Notes: generated by a model not told the origin, from the sequence alone. A DNA stretch of 64,000 nucleotides from Prevotella nigrescens (GCF_031191185.1 NZ_CP133465.1:2501-66500); one strand, 5' to 3'. Positions 19,110-31,350 are shown, counted from the first letter of the stretch. Made by a program: numbers and translations.

Positions 19110-19157
19110 AAGGTACAGTTTGTTGTCCGCATTCTGCAAAACAACAAACTGTACCTT
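19110..19157. terminator. Bidirectional terminator after fructokinase
   Basis: AAGGTACAGTTTGTTGT (19110-19126) and its exact complement (19141-19157) form a 17-bp stem with a 14-nt loop, followed by TCTTTTTT on the plus strand. It separates the convergent fructokinase and Fic genes. Confidence 0.85.
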
Positions 19158-19173
19158 TCTTTTTTCGACTTCG

Positions 19174-20286
19174 TCATAGCTCCATCGTAAGTTCGTATGT
19201 CGTGCTCCGTCCACCCGCACGGCTTTTCTGTAGAATATTTTTCTTGACAAGGTCGTTCAGATCGCGTGTGGCTGTGTCCTGCGAACAATGATTAATCTTA
19301 TACCATTTAGAAGAATTTAGTTTCCCTTCAAAACCATCAAGGAGCATATTGAGAACCTTTCTCTGACGGGCGTTCAGTTCAAGTTCTTTATGTTCGTCCC
19401 AAAAACGCACCTTTCTAATGATACGTTCGGTCTTTTCGAGTGCAGCGCTTAAAGCCTTGATGAGCATTTCAAGAAACCAGACAATCCATTCTGTTATGTC
19501 TGATTTGCCACATTGTGCCTTTTCTAACTGGGTGTAGTAATCTTTTCGATGATTGAGAATTTCAGACGAAAGACTGTAATATCTTTGTGGGGTATTGTCG
19601 GCTCTTGATAGCAACATCTCTGTCATTGTGCGGCACAGACGTCCGTTTCCATCGTCGAAGGGGTGGATTGTAACAAACCAAAGATGAGCCACAGCTGCCT
19701 TTATCAGAGGATCAACCGTGAGCGTGTCGTCAGCTATCCATGCCAACAGCTGCTCCATTCTCTCTGGAACTTCACTACTTGGCGGAGCTTCGTAATGCAC
19801 TTTCAACCTTCCCATTGCACCTGATACCACCTGCATCGCCTCTTTACCTTTCCTCCAGTCGCCAACGGTTATCTTATACATGCCGCTATGTCCTGCTGGA
19901 AACAGGGCAGTGTGCCAACCAAACAGTCGCTCTTTCGTAAGCAGCTCGCGGAAATGCTGAGTTGCATCGAGCATCACCTGCACGACACCTTCTATATAGT
20001 GGTCTCCTTTTGGCAGTCCATCGTACTCCAATCCTAACTGTTGTGCAACAGACGAGCGCACGCTGTCTCTATTAAGACGCTCACCTTCTATCTCTGATGA
20101 ATGGACTATCTCTTCCGTCAGTGCGTCCAACATAGAATCTCCTTGTTCTTTAAAGCCAAACATAGAAAGTCTTCCGAGTAGCTTCCCACGAAGAAGACTC
20201 ACCTCAGATAGAAGTGTGCTGGCTACACTATCTTGCCATGTCAGCTGGTATAAGTCTGTACTTTGCCAAATATATTGATTATTCAT
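19174..20286 (-). CDS. Fic family protein (AMP transferase) with a winged-helix C-terminus
   Basis: A 370-residue cytoplasmic protein that probably transfers AMP from ATP to a protein target. The N-terminal region (about 1-100) carries an inhibitory helix motif SSEIEG (Ser63 to Gly68, matching S/TxxxE G/N), which blocks ATP binding in cis. The Fic core motif HPFDDGNGRLCR is complete, with catalytic His208. The C-terminal 75 residues (QRKVLNMLLDG to RSTTYELTMEL) look like a winged helix, suggesting DNA binding and autoregulation. It is a single gene with its own promoter and palindromic sites upstream. No toxin or antitoxin partner gene is visible. Confidence 0.93.
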   Translation of the reverse strand: MNNQYIWQSTDLYQLTWQDSVASTLLSEVSLLRGKLLGRLSMFGFKEQGDSMLDALTEEIVHSSEIEGERLNRDSVRSSVAQQLGLEYDGLPKGDHYIEGVVQVMLDATQHFRELLTKERLFGWHTALFPAGHSGMYKITVGDWRKGKEAMQVVSGAMGRLKVHYEAPPSSEVPERMEQLLAWIADDTLTVDPLIKAAVAHLWFVTIHPFDDGNGRLCRTMTEMLLSRADNTPQRYYSLSSEILNHRKDYYTQLEKAQCGKSDITEWIVWFLEMLIKALSAALEKTERIIRKVRFWDEHKELELNARQRKVLNMLLDGFEGKLNSSKWYKINHCSQDTATRDLNDLVKKNILQKSRAGGRSTTYELTMEL

Positions 20287-20305
20287 CTCCCACCTTTTTA
20301 TTACG

Positions 20306-20337
20306 CAAACTTACTATTTTTTTCTCTTTGATACAAG
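20306..20337 (-). promoter_or_regulatory. Promoter of the Fic gene
   Basis: Minus-strand CTTG (20334-20337, one mismatch to TTTG), a 20-bp spacer and TAAGTTTG (20306-20313). The -7 box lies about 20 nt from the start codon. Confidence 0.6.
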
Positions 20338-20340
20338 TGT

Positions 20341-20403
20341 TTACGGAGAAAATAACACCTATTCTCCGCAAATTATGCGGAGAAAAACATGATTAATCTC
20401 CGC
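20341..20403. promoter_or_regulatory. Palindromic operator cluster upstream of the Fic gene
   Basis: A perfect 9-bp inverted repeat TTCTCCGCA-AATTA-TGCGGAGAA (20363-20385) flanked by two half-sites, ACGGAGA (about 20344) and TCTCCGCA (20398-20405), all directly upstream of the -33 box. The arrangement suggests cooperative binding by a regulator, most simply the winged-helix tail of the Fic protein itself (inference). The rest of 20404-20645 holds nothing I can support. Confidence 0.55.
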
Positions 20404-20645
20404 AAAAGTACAGAGAGAGCCCTACAAAACTCTCCATTTGGACACAAAAGAAGTCTTGTCGGTGTAATTGTTTTGGCTATTTTCAAGACAAAGTTACAAG
20501 TAACGAAATTCGGTGTATCTTTCTTTTTTGTCCTATCTATCGTTTCTCACCCTATCGTTTGTACACTTCGACCATTTATCGTAACTTTGTTGCCACCTTA
20601 TAAGTATTAGAAACAAGGTGTAGTAATAGTTAAACCTGAAAGGAA

Positions 20646-21866
20646 ATGCAGAACATTGCGATTATAGGAGGAGGCGCAGCAGGCTTTTTTGCTGCCATTT
20701 CGGCAAAGACCACACAGCCCGATGCCACTGTTACCGTGTTTGAAAAGGCGGGGCACGTATTGGCAAAAGTCGGGGTATCGGGGGGCGGACGCTGCAACCT
20801 TACCAACTCGTTTGCCGACATAACCGACCTGAAGCAGGCGTATCCACGTGGCGACAAACTGCTGAAACGGCTTTTCAAAAGGTTCGATTACAACGATGCC
20901 TACCAATGGTTCGAGGCACATGGCGTTCGGTTGGTAACCCAAAGCGACAACTGTGTGTTTCCTTTCTCGCAAAGTTCGCAAACCATTATAGACTGTTTGA
21001 CACATACCGCACAACGTCTTGGTGTAACAATCTGTCTGAAACACACACTTACAAGTATTGCAAAACAACAGCAAGGGAAAATTGAAATACACTTTAAGGA
21101 TAAAACATCTCGCACATTCGACAGGGTAATAATTACTACAGGTGGCTCGCCACGCGCTGTAAATTTACAGTATTTAGAGGCTATAGGCAATAAAATAGAA
21201 ATGCCTGTGCCATCGCTTTTCACTTTTAATATTACCGAAAAAGCCTTTTGTAACCTTATGGGAACCGTGGTAGAACACGTAGTTTTGTCTATTCCATCAA
21301 CTAAATTCCGCAGCAATGGTGCCTTACTTGTTACCCACTGGGGTATGAGCGGACCTGCCACGCTGAAACTTTCGTCGTATGCAGCACGCCATTTGGCAGA
21401 AAACAACTACCAATCGGCAGTGGCTGTAAACTGGGTGTACGAAACAAACACACAGCTTGTAGAGCAGAACCTCGTTGCCATAGCAACCGAAAACCCGAAA
21501 AAGCAAATGGCAAGCATTCGTCCATACGACCTCCCTACCCGCCTTTGGGAGTATCTGCTCCATCGTTCCGACATAGACAAGGAGAAGCGTTGGGGCGAAT
21601 TGGGAAAGAAAGCGTTGCACAAACTCGTGGAAACACTTACTAACGACGTGCACCAAATTTCGGGCAAAGGCAGCTTCCGAGATGAGTTTGTAACGTGTGG
21701 GGGCATCAGCTTAAAAAGCATCAACCCCAATACGTTGGAAAGCAAGGTGTGCAAAGGTCTTTTCTTTGCAGGCGAAGTGCTCGACATAGATGGTATTACG
21801 GGAGGATTCAACCTGCAAGCTGCATGGACCACTGGGTATGTTGCAGGGCAAGAAGCATGTGTTTAA
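20646..21866 (+). CDS. FAD/NAD(P)-dependent oxidoreductase, HI0933/YhiN family
   Basis: A 406-residue flavoprotein. The N-terminal dinucleotide-binding motif is IAIIGGGAAGFFAA. The family signature follows at about 38-56 (AKVGVSGGGRCNLTN), and the C-terminal FAD motif FFAGEVLDIDGITGGFNLQ is also clear. Family members are cytoplasmic, and most have no proven substrate. It is a single gene preceded by 360 bp with no recognised promoter, and is not clearly linked to its neighbours. Confidence 0.92.
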   Translation: MQNIAIIGGGAAGFFAAISAKTTQPDATVTVFEKAGHVLAKVGVSGGGRCNLTNSFADITDLKQAYPRGDKLLKRLFKRFDYNDAYQWFEAHGVRLVTQSDNCVFPFSQSSQTIIDCLTHTAQRLGVTICLKHTLTSIAKQQQGKIEIHFKDKTSRTFDRVIITTGGSPRAVNLQYLEAIGNKIEMPVPSLFTFNITEKAFCNLMGTVVEHVVLSIPSTKFRSNGALLVTHWGMSGPATLKLSSYAARHLAENNYQSAVAVNWVYETNTQLVEQNLVAIATENPKKQMASIRPYDLPTRLWEYLLHRSDIDKEKRWGELGKKALHKLVETLTNDVHQISGKGSFRDEFVTCGGISLKSINPNTLESKVCKGLFFAGEVLDIDGITGGFNLQAAWTTGYVAGQEACV

Positions 21867-21989
21867 GAGATTTCAACGAAATGTAAACAAAACCTAAATA
21901 CAATATTTTTAGCGAGACAAATGTTAATTTCCGAATTACAAGACAGATGTCTCTAAAAAACAAAAAGCTGCCCGTTTCAGACGATCTAA

Positions 21990-22092
21990 TTTGGTTTCAC
22001 ATCGCAAAAGGGTGGGTTTCGGTTAGCAAAACAGGCCTTTTTACACGGTAAAAGAGCCGTTCTCGCATCGCAGAAACAGGTGTTTCTGCACG
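21990..22092. repeat. Dispersed palindromic repeat family, site B
   Basis: An intergenic block with the family pattern: CATCGCAAAAGGG, GGTTAGCAAAACAGGCC, CGGTAAAAGAGCC and CGCAGAAACAGGTGTTTCTGC (the last is a palindrome split by GGT). The rest of 21867-22391 is AT-rich with nothing else recognised. Confidence 0.5.
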
Positions 22093-22391
22093 AAGAAAGT
22101 AATCTATATGTACTCTATAATGTTCTAAACACGAAATAATCAGGACTTAATTATTGCACACATCTCCCTTATTCACCTATATAATATTATCATTCAACAA
22201 CTTAAGAATGCACACAAATGGCTGCATTTTTCCGAAAAAGGAATAATGTTGGCTGCAAAAACGCTCGTCATTTGCTATATCAAGAGAGTAAAAATAAACA
22301 TTTAGTAAGGTTTATTAATATAATGAGAGTCATGTAAAAACCTGTGTATCGTTATTCTATTCTGTATTATACATTAGGCAAAATACATATT

Positions 22392-22405
22392 TGCAAACGT
22401 TTGCA
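22392..22405. promoter_or_regulatory. LacI-type palindrome upstream of the starch operon
   Basis: TGCAAACGTTTGCA is a perfect 14-bp palindrome with the central CG typical of LacI/GalR-family operators. It lies 30 bp upstream of the -33 box of the starch promoter, a position better suited to activation than to blocking RNA polymerase. No LacI-family gene lies in the window. Confidence 0.55.
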
Positions 22406-22435
22406 TGATATTAATCAAAAAACGCGCAAAAAGGT

Positions 22436-22467
22436 TTTGTGAGTTCATTTTATTATTATTACCTTTG
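22436..22467 (+). promoter_or_regulatory. Promoter of the starch operon
   Basis: TTTG (22436-22439), a 20-bp spacer and TACCTTTG (22460-22467), an exact match to the Bacteroidota consensus. The -7 box ends 21 nt before the chosen start codon at 22489, which argues against an upstream ATG at 22405 in the same frame. Confidence 0.85.
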
Positions 22468-22488
22468 AGCCATATAACTAACAACTAT

Positions 22489-25182
22489 ATGAACTTACAA
22501 TTTAGCATAGAATACAAGACATATTACGGACAGGAACTTGTCCTTAATATCGTAAACGGCAAGGAGTCGGGAGCCAATTCGGTGTGCCAGTACAGAATGC
22601 ACACACACGACGGCTTTCTTTGGACAGTAGAAATCAACAGAGATATAAAGCCCGGCACGGTGATAGACTATTTTTATAGTGTGCACGTTGGCGACCACGA
22701 GGAACGTCGTGGCTGGAGCGTTGCGCCCCATAGAGTGATGTTCAACTCGTCGCAGGCACTGAATTACAAGATATTCGACCACTGGCGCGAAATTCCTGAC
22801 AATGCTTTCCTGTATTCTTCAGCAGTTACCGACTGCATAGTAGGAGCGAAAATAGAGAACTTGAAGTTAGAAAAATTCAGCAAATCTGTATGCTTAAAAG
22901 TGCGCGCTCCACAACTTGGTGCAGGCGACAGGCTCTGTCTGATTGGTGCCGACCCACTAATGGGCTCGTGGAAAGAGAAGAAAGCGGTGAAGATGACGCA
23001 GGTTTCTACCAACGAGTGGGCTGTCTGTTTCGATGTAAGCCGATTGGCAAGCAACAGGTTAGAGTTCAAGTTCATCATCGTAAATCCCGACAAAGAATAC
23101 TCTCCAATGTGGGAGAATTGCTACAATCGTACCATAGATTTGCCCGCAATGGAAGAGGGCGACGCTATAATTTACGAGCTAAGCGAAGCCTATTTCACCT
23201 TGCCTGCAATGCGTGTAGCTGGTACGCTCGTGCCATTATTTTCTCTACGGTCTGACGATAGCTTCGGTGTGGGCGACTTTGGCGACCTGAAGAAGATGAT
23301 TGATTGGGTAAGTTCAACTCAACAAAAGGTACTTCAAATCCTGCCAATCAACGATACTACCATCACACACACGTGGACAGACTCTTACCCTTACAGCTGT
23401 ATCTCTATCTTTGCGCTGCACCCACAGTATGTAAACCTTAACGGTCTGCCTGCATTGAAGGACAAAACGCAACGCGAACGCTTCGAAAAGGAACGTAAAA
23501 AGCTGAATGCGCTGCCGCAAATAGACTACGAACGTGTAAACGAACTTAAAGAAGAGTATCTGAAACTTATATACAAACAGGAAGGAAAAGCCACTATCAA
23601 CAGCAAAGAGTTTAAGAAATTCTTTGCTGAAAACGAGAGTTGGCTGGTTCCTTACGCACAATATAGTATGTTGCGCGATAAGTATGGTACTGCTGAATTT
23701 GCCAAATGGCCCGACCATAACCAATGGGACGAAACGGAAAGGAAGTTGCTTTCAACCAGCAGTAACAAGGCTTACAAGGACGTGGAGTTCTATTATTATG
23801 TGCAATTCATATTGAGCAGTCAGCTCAAAGCTGTACACGAATATGCCGTTGCAAAGCACGTTATCCTGAAAGGCGACATTCCTATCGGCGTAAACCGTAA
23901 CGGTTGCGACGTATGGACAGAGCCACGCTACTTCAATCTGAACGGTCAGGCAGGCGCACCGCCCGATGGGTTCTCGGCAAACGGACAGAACTGGGGCTTT
24001 CCAACCTACAATTGGGACGCCATGATAGCCGATGGCTGCCAGTGGTGGATACGTCGTTTCCAGAACATGGCGAACTATTTCGATGCTTATCGCATAGACC
24101 ACGTGTTGGGTTTCTTCCGCATTTGGGAAATCCCGGCAAATGCAGTGCACGGTCTTTTGGGACAGTTTGCACCTGCATTGGGCATGAGCCGCGAAGAAGT
24201 AGAGGGCTACGGACTGCACTGGCAAGAGGAATTGTTCACCGAACCGTTCATTACCGACTGGGTATTAGACCGAATTTTCCGCGAGCATGCCAACGAAGTG
24301 CGAGAGAAATACATAGAAAAGACGTGGGGCAACCGATACAAGATGCGCCCCGAATATGATACACAGCGCAAGGTGGAAGCCGCTTTTGAAGGCAAAGAGA
24401 CCGACAAAGACATCTGGATTCGCGATGGTTTGTATGCTTTAATCAGCGATGTGCTCTTTGTACGCGACCACAAAGACCCGAACAAATTCCACCCACGCAT
24501 CAGCGTACAGATGGATTTCATCTATGAAAGTCTGTACGATTGCGACAAGAATGCCTTCAATACGCTTTACAACGACTACTTCTATCGCCGCAACAACCAG
24601 TACTGGTATCAGGAGGCAATGAAGAAATTGCCGAAGTTAGTGAACGCTACACGCATGCTCGTGTGTGCCGAAGACTTGGGAATGGTACCCGACTGTGTGG
24701 CTTGGGTGATGGACGAGCTACGCATTTTAAGCCTCGAAATACAGTCAATGCCGAAAGATCCGAAGGTGCGATTCGGACATTTGGGTTCTAATCCCTATCG
24801 TAGCGTATGCACAATATCTACTCACGACATGCCAACACTACGCCAATGGTGGGACGAAGACTGGAACAGGGCGCAGGAATACTACAATACGATGTTGCAT
24901 CAAGGCGGTCCTGCACCGCATCCGATGCCGGGCTGGTTGGCAAAAGATATTGTAGAACGACACTTAACATCGCCAAGTATGCTTTGTATCCTAAGTTTTC
25001 AGGACTGGACAAGCATTGATGAACACCTCCGACTGACTGATGCCAACGCCGAACGCATCAACATTCCTGCCAATCCGAAGCACTATTGGCGATACCGAAT
25101 GCACGTCAGCATAGAACAATTAATGAAGAACGAAGACTTCAACAAGACGATAACAGAACTGATTGTCAGGTCAGGAAGATAA
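22489..25182 (+). CDS. malQ: 4-alpha-glucanotransferase (GH77) with two starch-binding domains
   Basis: An 897-residue cytoplasmic amylomaltase that moves maltosyl units between maltodextrins and frees glucose. Two N-terminal CBM20-type domains (about 1-95 and 130-230) precede the GH77 barrel, the long form known from Bacteroidota and plant DPE2. The catalytic residues are visible: nucleophile Asp537 (YRIDHVLGFFR), acid/base Glu728 (CAEDLGMVP) and Asp780 (STHDMPTLR). There is no signal peptide. The start was moved to 22489 because the promoter -7 box lies inside the longer frame. It is first in a four-gene operon and handles the maltodextrins made by the next three enzymes. Confidence 0.94.
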   Translation: MNLQFSIEYKTYYGQELVLNIVNGKESGANSVCQYRMHTHDGFLWTVEINRDIKPGTVIDYFYSVHVGDHEERRGWSVAPHRVMFNSSQALNYKIFDHWREIPDNAFLYSSAVTDCIVGAKIENLKLEKFSKSVCLKVRAPQLGAGDRLCLIGADPLMGSWKEKKAVKMTQVSTNEWAVCFDVSRLASNRLEFKFIIVNPDKEYSPMWENCYNRTIDLPAMEEGDAIIYELSEAYFTLPAMRVAGTLVPLFSLRSDDSFGVGDFGDLKKMIDWVSSTQQKVLQILPINDTTITHTWTDSYPYSCISIFALHPQYVNLNGLPALKDKTQRERFEKERKKLNALPQIDYERVNELKEEYLKLIYKQEGKATINSKEFKKFFAENESWLVPYAQYSMLRDKYGTAEFAKWPDHNQWDETERKLLSTSSNKAYKDVEFYYYVQFILSSQLKAVHEYAVAKHVILKGDIPIGVNRNGCDVWTEPRYFNLNGQAGAPPDGFSANGQNWGFPTYNWDAMIADGCQWWIRRFQNMANYFDAYRIDHVLGFFRIWEIPANAVHGLLGQFAPALGMSREEVEGYGLHWQEELFTEPFITDWVLDRIFREHANEVREKYIEKTWGNRYKMRPEYDTQRKVEAAFEGKETDKDIWIRDGLYALISDVLFVRDHKDPNKFHPRISVQMDFIYESLYDCDKNAFNTLYNDYFYRRNNQYWYQEAMKKLPKLVNATRMLVCAEDLGMVPDCVAWVMDELRILSLEIQSMPKDPKVRFGHLGSNPYRSVCTISTHDMPTLRQWWDEDWNRAQEYYNTMLHQGGPAPHPMPGWLAKDIVERHLTSPSMLCILSFQDWTSIDEHLRLTDANAERINIPANPKHYWRYRMHVSIEQLMKNEDFNKTITELIVRSGR

Positions 25183-27474
<2,292 letters not shown>

Positions 27475-27518
27475 AAGGAACGATATTGGGAACTTAACAA
27501 AGCAAAAGTATAACTAAC

Positions 27519-29435
27519 ATGAAACTAAAATACGGCATTATCACGCTAATGGCAACTTTTCTGTTCACGCTGACAGCACAAGCGCAAAACGTTTTCAACG
27601 AAGTTAGCTACTCACTGAGGCAGACTACGTTCAAACTGAATGCTCCAAAGAAGCCCACACTGCGCATATACGAAGCCGGAAGGGGCGGCAATGCAATAAA
27701 AAAGATAAAGATGAAGCAAACAGCAGAGAATGTTTGGGAAGCTACTGTCAGCGGTGATTTGAAGGGAAAGTTCTACACTTTCGACATCGGACGAGGCGAA
27801 ACGCCGGGCGTTTTTGCCAAGGCTGTTGGCATAAACGGGCATCGTGGTGCAATCATTGATATGCAAACGACCAATCCAAGTGGCTGGAACAGCGACCATC
27901 GCTTGGCTTTGAAGAGCCCAGCCGACCTGATTATCTACGAAATGCACCACCGAGACTTCTCAATAGACCCTTCTTCAGGACTCGTAAACAAGGGTAAATT
28001 CTTGGCATTGACCGAGCAAAAGGCGATTAGACATCTGGAAGAATTAGGTATAAACGCCGTTCACATTCTGCCATCGTTCGACTTTGCTTCAATAGACGAA
28101 GCCAACACGACTACCCCACAGTACAATTGGGGCTACGATCCACAAAACTATAACGTGCCGGAAGGCAGTTATTCGTTCGATGCAGAGCAGCCTACCCGCC
28201 GCATTCTTGAGTTCAAACAAATGGTACAAGCCTTGCACAAAGCAGGCATTCGCGTTATTCTCGATGTGGTTTACAACCATACTTTCGACATCAAAGGAGG
28301 CAATTTCGACCGCACTTTCCCTATGGCTTACTACCGTTACACTGCCGACGGAAAGCCAAGCAACGGCTCCGGCTGTGGCAACGAGACCGCTTCTGAAAAG
28401 CCTCTGATGCGCCAGTTCATGCTCGAAAGTATGAAATACTGGGCTGACGAATACCATATCGACGGTTTCCGGGTAGACCTTATGGGCATACACGATATAG
28501 AAACGATGAATCTTATCCGCAAGGAACTATCGTCAATCGACCCCAATATCTTCATCTACGGCGAGGGTTGGACTGCCGGAACCTGCGCCTACCCCACCGA
28601 AAAACTTGCCCTCAAAGCCCACATAAAGCAGATGCCGGGCATCGCAGCGTTCTCTGACGAGATACGCGATGCCCTCCGCGGTCCGTTCTCCGACGACAAG
28701 CAAGCGTCTTTTCTCGGCGGTATTGCAGGATTCGAGGAAAGCATTAAAGCCGGCATTGCAGGTATGATAGCCCACCCACAGGTAGATTATACAAAGGTGA
28801 ACTATACCAAAGAGCCGTGGGCGAACGAGCCAACGCAGATGATTGCGTATGTCAGCTGCCACGACGATATGTGTCTGGTTGACCGATTGAAGGCTTCTAT
28901 CCCTGAAGCTGCTTACGATATGGAAGAGGTCATACGCTTAGATCAACTCGCACAGACAGTTGTCTTCACCTCGCAAGGTATTCCTTTCATGCTCTCCGGC
29001 GAAGAAATGCTGCGCGATAAGAAAGGTGTGCACAACTCATTCAACTCGCCTGACGAGATAAACCACCTTGACTGGAACAACCTGAAGAAGTATCCGCAAG
29101 TCTTTGCTTACTACAAAGGGCTCATTCAGATGCGCAAATCACACCCGGCATTCCGTCTTGGCAGTGCCGAGTTAGTGCGCAAACATCTCGAATTCCTGCC
29201 AACACAGCAAGATTGCCTCGTAGCTTTCCGACTGAAAAACCATGCGGGTGGCGACAAATGGAACAACATTTACGTGGTACTGAACGGCAATGCAGACCTT
29301 CAAAGCGTCAATATTCCGAAAGGGAAATATACCATCGTAGCCAATAATGGTGTCATCAACGAAGCAGGAATTGGCGAAATGGAAGGCGGAGAGGTTATGA
29401 TTGATGCACAGACCGCACTTATCTTACACGATTAA
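27519..29435 (+). CDS. GH13 pullulanase (type I-like), exported
   Basis: A 638-residue exported GH13 enzyme that cleaves alpha-1,6 branch points. The signal peptide ends near residue 22 (TLTAQAQ). An N-terminal immunoglobulin-like/CBM48-type region (about 25-130) comes before the barrel. The type I pullulanase signature YNWGYDP is at 202-208, the nucleophile is Asp320 (GFRVDLMG) and the acid/base is Glu349 (YGEGW); the third acidic residue lies in SCHDDM. It follows GH97 after 44 nt. It would debranch dextrins for the SusA-like enzyme and GH97. Confidence 0.92.
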   Translation: MKLKYGIITLMATFLFTLTAQAQNVFNEVSYSLRQTTFKLNAPKKPTLRIYEAGRGGNAIKKIKMKQTAENVWEATVSGDLKGKFYTFDIGRGETPGVFAKAVGINGHRGAIIDMQTTNPSGWNSDHRLALKSPADLIIYEMHHRDFSIDPSSGLVNKGKFLALTEQKAIRHLEELGINAVHILPSFDFASIDEANTTTPQYNWGYDPQNYNVPEGSYSFDAEQPTRRILEFKQMVQALHKAGIRVILDVVYNHTFDIKGGNFDRTFPMAYYRYTADGKPSNGSGCGNETASEKPLMRQFMLESMKYWADEYHIDGFRVDLMGIHDIETMNLIRKELSSIDPNIFIYGEGWTAGTCAYPTEKLALKAHIKQMPGIAAFSDEIRDALRGPFSDDKQASFLGGIAGFEESIKAGIAGMIAHPQVDYTKVNYTKEPWANEPTQMIAYVSCHDDMCLVDRLKASIPEAAYDMEEVIRLDQLAQTVVFTSQGIPFMLSGEEMLRDKKGVHNSFNSPDEINHLDWNNLKKYPQVFAYYKGLIQMRKSHPAFRLGSAELVRKHLEFLPTQQDCLVAFRLKNHAGGDKWNNIYVVLNGNADLQSVNIPKGKYTIVANNGVINEAGIGEMEGGEVMIDAQTALILHD

Positions 29436-29444
29436 ACAATAGAT

Positions 29445-31295
29445 ATGAAACGATTAACTCTGTTGCTCTCGCTCTGTCTTCTGACGGTCAGTGTCAGTGC
29501 AAAGATAGAAATAAAGAAGCTCGAACCCACAAATTGGTTTGTAGGAATGAAAGATGCGTCGTTGCAATTAATGGCTTATGGCGACAATATACGCAATGCC
29601 GAAGTAACGGTAGACTATCCCAATGCACGCATCGACTCGCTCGTCCAACTCGATTCGCCCAACTATCTGCTCATCTATCTTAACCTGAAAGATGCGCAAG
29701 CAGGCACAATGAATATAAACTTCAGGCTCGGAAAGCAAAAGACAACGGTGAAATATGCCTTGCTCGAACGCACTATGAGCGGCGAAGAACGCAAGGGTTT
29801 CGACAATTCAGACGTGCTTTATATGCTTATGCCCGACCGCTTTGCCAACGGCAATCCCAAGAACGACATTGTAAAAGGTATGCAAGACCAGCTCTGCAAC
29901 CGCAACGAACCAAGCCTGAGACACGGCGGCGACATTGCCGGCATTATGCAACACCTCGACTATTTCACTGATTTGGGCGTTACTGCCCTTTGGTTCACGC
30001 CCGTCTTAGAGAACGACCGCCCTGCCGACGGTGGCAAATTCAGCACCTACCACGGCTATGCTACAACCGATTACTACCGCGTAGACCCGCGTTTTGGTAC
30101 AAATGGCGACTACAAAGCACTGACAGATGCATGCCACAAACGCGGTTTGAAAGTGGTAATGGATATGATTTTCAACCATTGTGGCGACTATCACCTGTGG
30201 AACAGGGACGTTCCGGCAAAGGATTGGTTCAACAATCCTAACTATGGGCTGCAGACTTCGTACAAGCTGACACCCGTACTCGACCCCTATGCCAGTAAGG
30301 TAGATATGGCAGAAACGGTAGACGGCTGGTTCGTAAGTTCGATGCCCGACCTCAATCATCGCAATCCGCACGTGATGCAGTACCTCGTTCAAAACTCAAT
30401 ATGGTGGATAGAAACAGTCGGAATAGACGGCATTCGAATGGACACCTACCCCTATGCCGACCGAAAAGCAATGGCAACGTGGATGAAACGCATTGATATG
30501 GAATATCCAAACTTCAATACTGTGGGCGAAACGTGGGTAACAGAGCCTGCCTATACGGCAGCATGGCAGAAGGACAGTAAACTCTCGGAAGAGAACAGCT
30601 ACCTGAAGACCGTTATGGACTTTGCTTTCTTCGACCGACTTTCTATGGCGAAGAACGAGGAAACCGACGATTGGTGGAAGGGATTTAACCGCATCTACAA
30701 TTCGCTGTGCTACGATTACCTCTATGAAAACCCCTCAAGCGTAATGGCTTTCATAGAAAACCACGACACCGACCGCTTTCTTGGCAATGGCAAAGACACC
30801 TTGGCACTGAAGCAAGCCTATGCCCTATTGCTCACATTGAACCGCATTCCACAACTTTATTATGGTACTGAAATCCTGATGAACGGCACGAAAGAAGTTG
30901 CCGACGGCAATGTCCGCAAAGACTTCCCAGGTGGTTTCGCAGGCGATACAGCCAATAAATTCACACGAGAGGGGCGTACTGCAGCAGAAAATGCCATGTT
31001 CGACTGGACAGCTCGCCTGCTTCACTGGCGCAAAGGTAACGATGTTATTGCCCACGGCAAACAAACCCAGTTCATTCCGTGGCACGGAGTCTATGTCGTA
31101 GCACGCCAATACAACGGCAAAAACGTAATGACCGTTATCAATGGTCGCAACGCAGCAGGCAAGTTAGAAGTAAAACGCTACGCAGAAATCATTGGCAACC
31201 ATGCTACTGCGCGCGACATTACTACTGGCAGAACCATTCCGCTCACAGCCGATGTGCCACTAAGTGCACGCCAAGCAATGGTATTGGAATTTTAA
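29445..31295 (+). CDS. susA: GH13 neopullulanase/alpha-amylase (SusA-like)
   Basis: A 616-residue exported alpha-glucan hydrolase, practically the length of B. thetaiotaomicron SusA. The signal peptide ends near residue 19 (VSVSAK). An N-terminal beta domain (about 20-115) is followed by the GH13 barrel: LMPDRFANGN, MDMIFNHCG, nucleophile Asp333 (GIRMDTYPYAD), acid/base Glu362 (VGETWV) and FIENHDTDRF. It follows the pullulanase by 9 nt and is the last gene of the operon. No SusC, SusD, SusE/F or SusR gene lies in the window, so outer-membrane uptake must be encoded elsewhere. Confidence 0.93.
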   Translation: MKRLTLLLSLCLLTVSVSAKIEIKKLEPTNWFVGMKDASLQLMAYGDNIRNAEVTVDYPNARIDSLVQLDSPNYLLIYLNLKDAQAGTMNINFRLGKQKTTVKYALLERTMSGEERKGFDNSDVLYMLMPDRFANGNPKNDIVKGMQDQLCNRNEPSLRHGGDIAGIMQHLDYFTDLGVTALWFTPVLENDRPADGGKFSTYHGYATTDYYRVDPRFGTNGDYKALTDACHKRGLKVVMDMIFNHCGDYHLWNRDVPAKDWFNNPNYGLQTSYKLTPVLDPYASKVDMAETVDGWFVSSMPDLNHRNPHVMQYLVQNSIWWIETVGIDGIRMDTYPYADRKAMATWMKRIDMEYPNFNTVGETWVTEPAYTAAWQKDSKLSEENSYLKTVMDFAFFDRLSMAKNEETDDWWKGFNRIYNSLCYDYLYENPSSVMAFIENHDTDRFLGNGKDTLALKQAYALLLTLNRIPQLYYGTEILMNGTKEVADGNVRKDFPGGFAGDTANKFTREGRTAAENAMFDWTARLLHWRKGNDVIAHGKQTQFIPWHGVYVVARQYNGKNVMTVINGRNAAGKLEVKRYAEIIGNHATARDITTGRTIPLTADVPLSARQAMVLEF

Positions 31296-31350
31296 GAAAC
31301 AACTTTTCGCTCGATTGTTGCTGTTTGGTCAGAACTCGATATAACAAAAA

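Noticed and set aside
22405..22488. N-terminal extension of the GH77 protein (start at 22405)
   Set aside because: The extension would contain the promoter -33 and -7 boxes and overlaps the end of the LacI-type palindrome.
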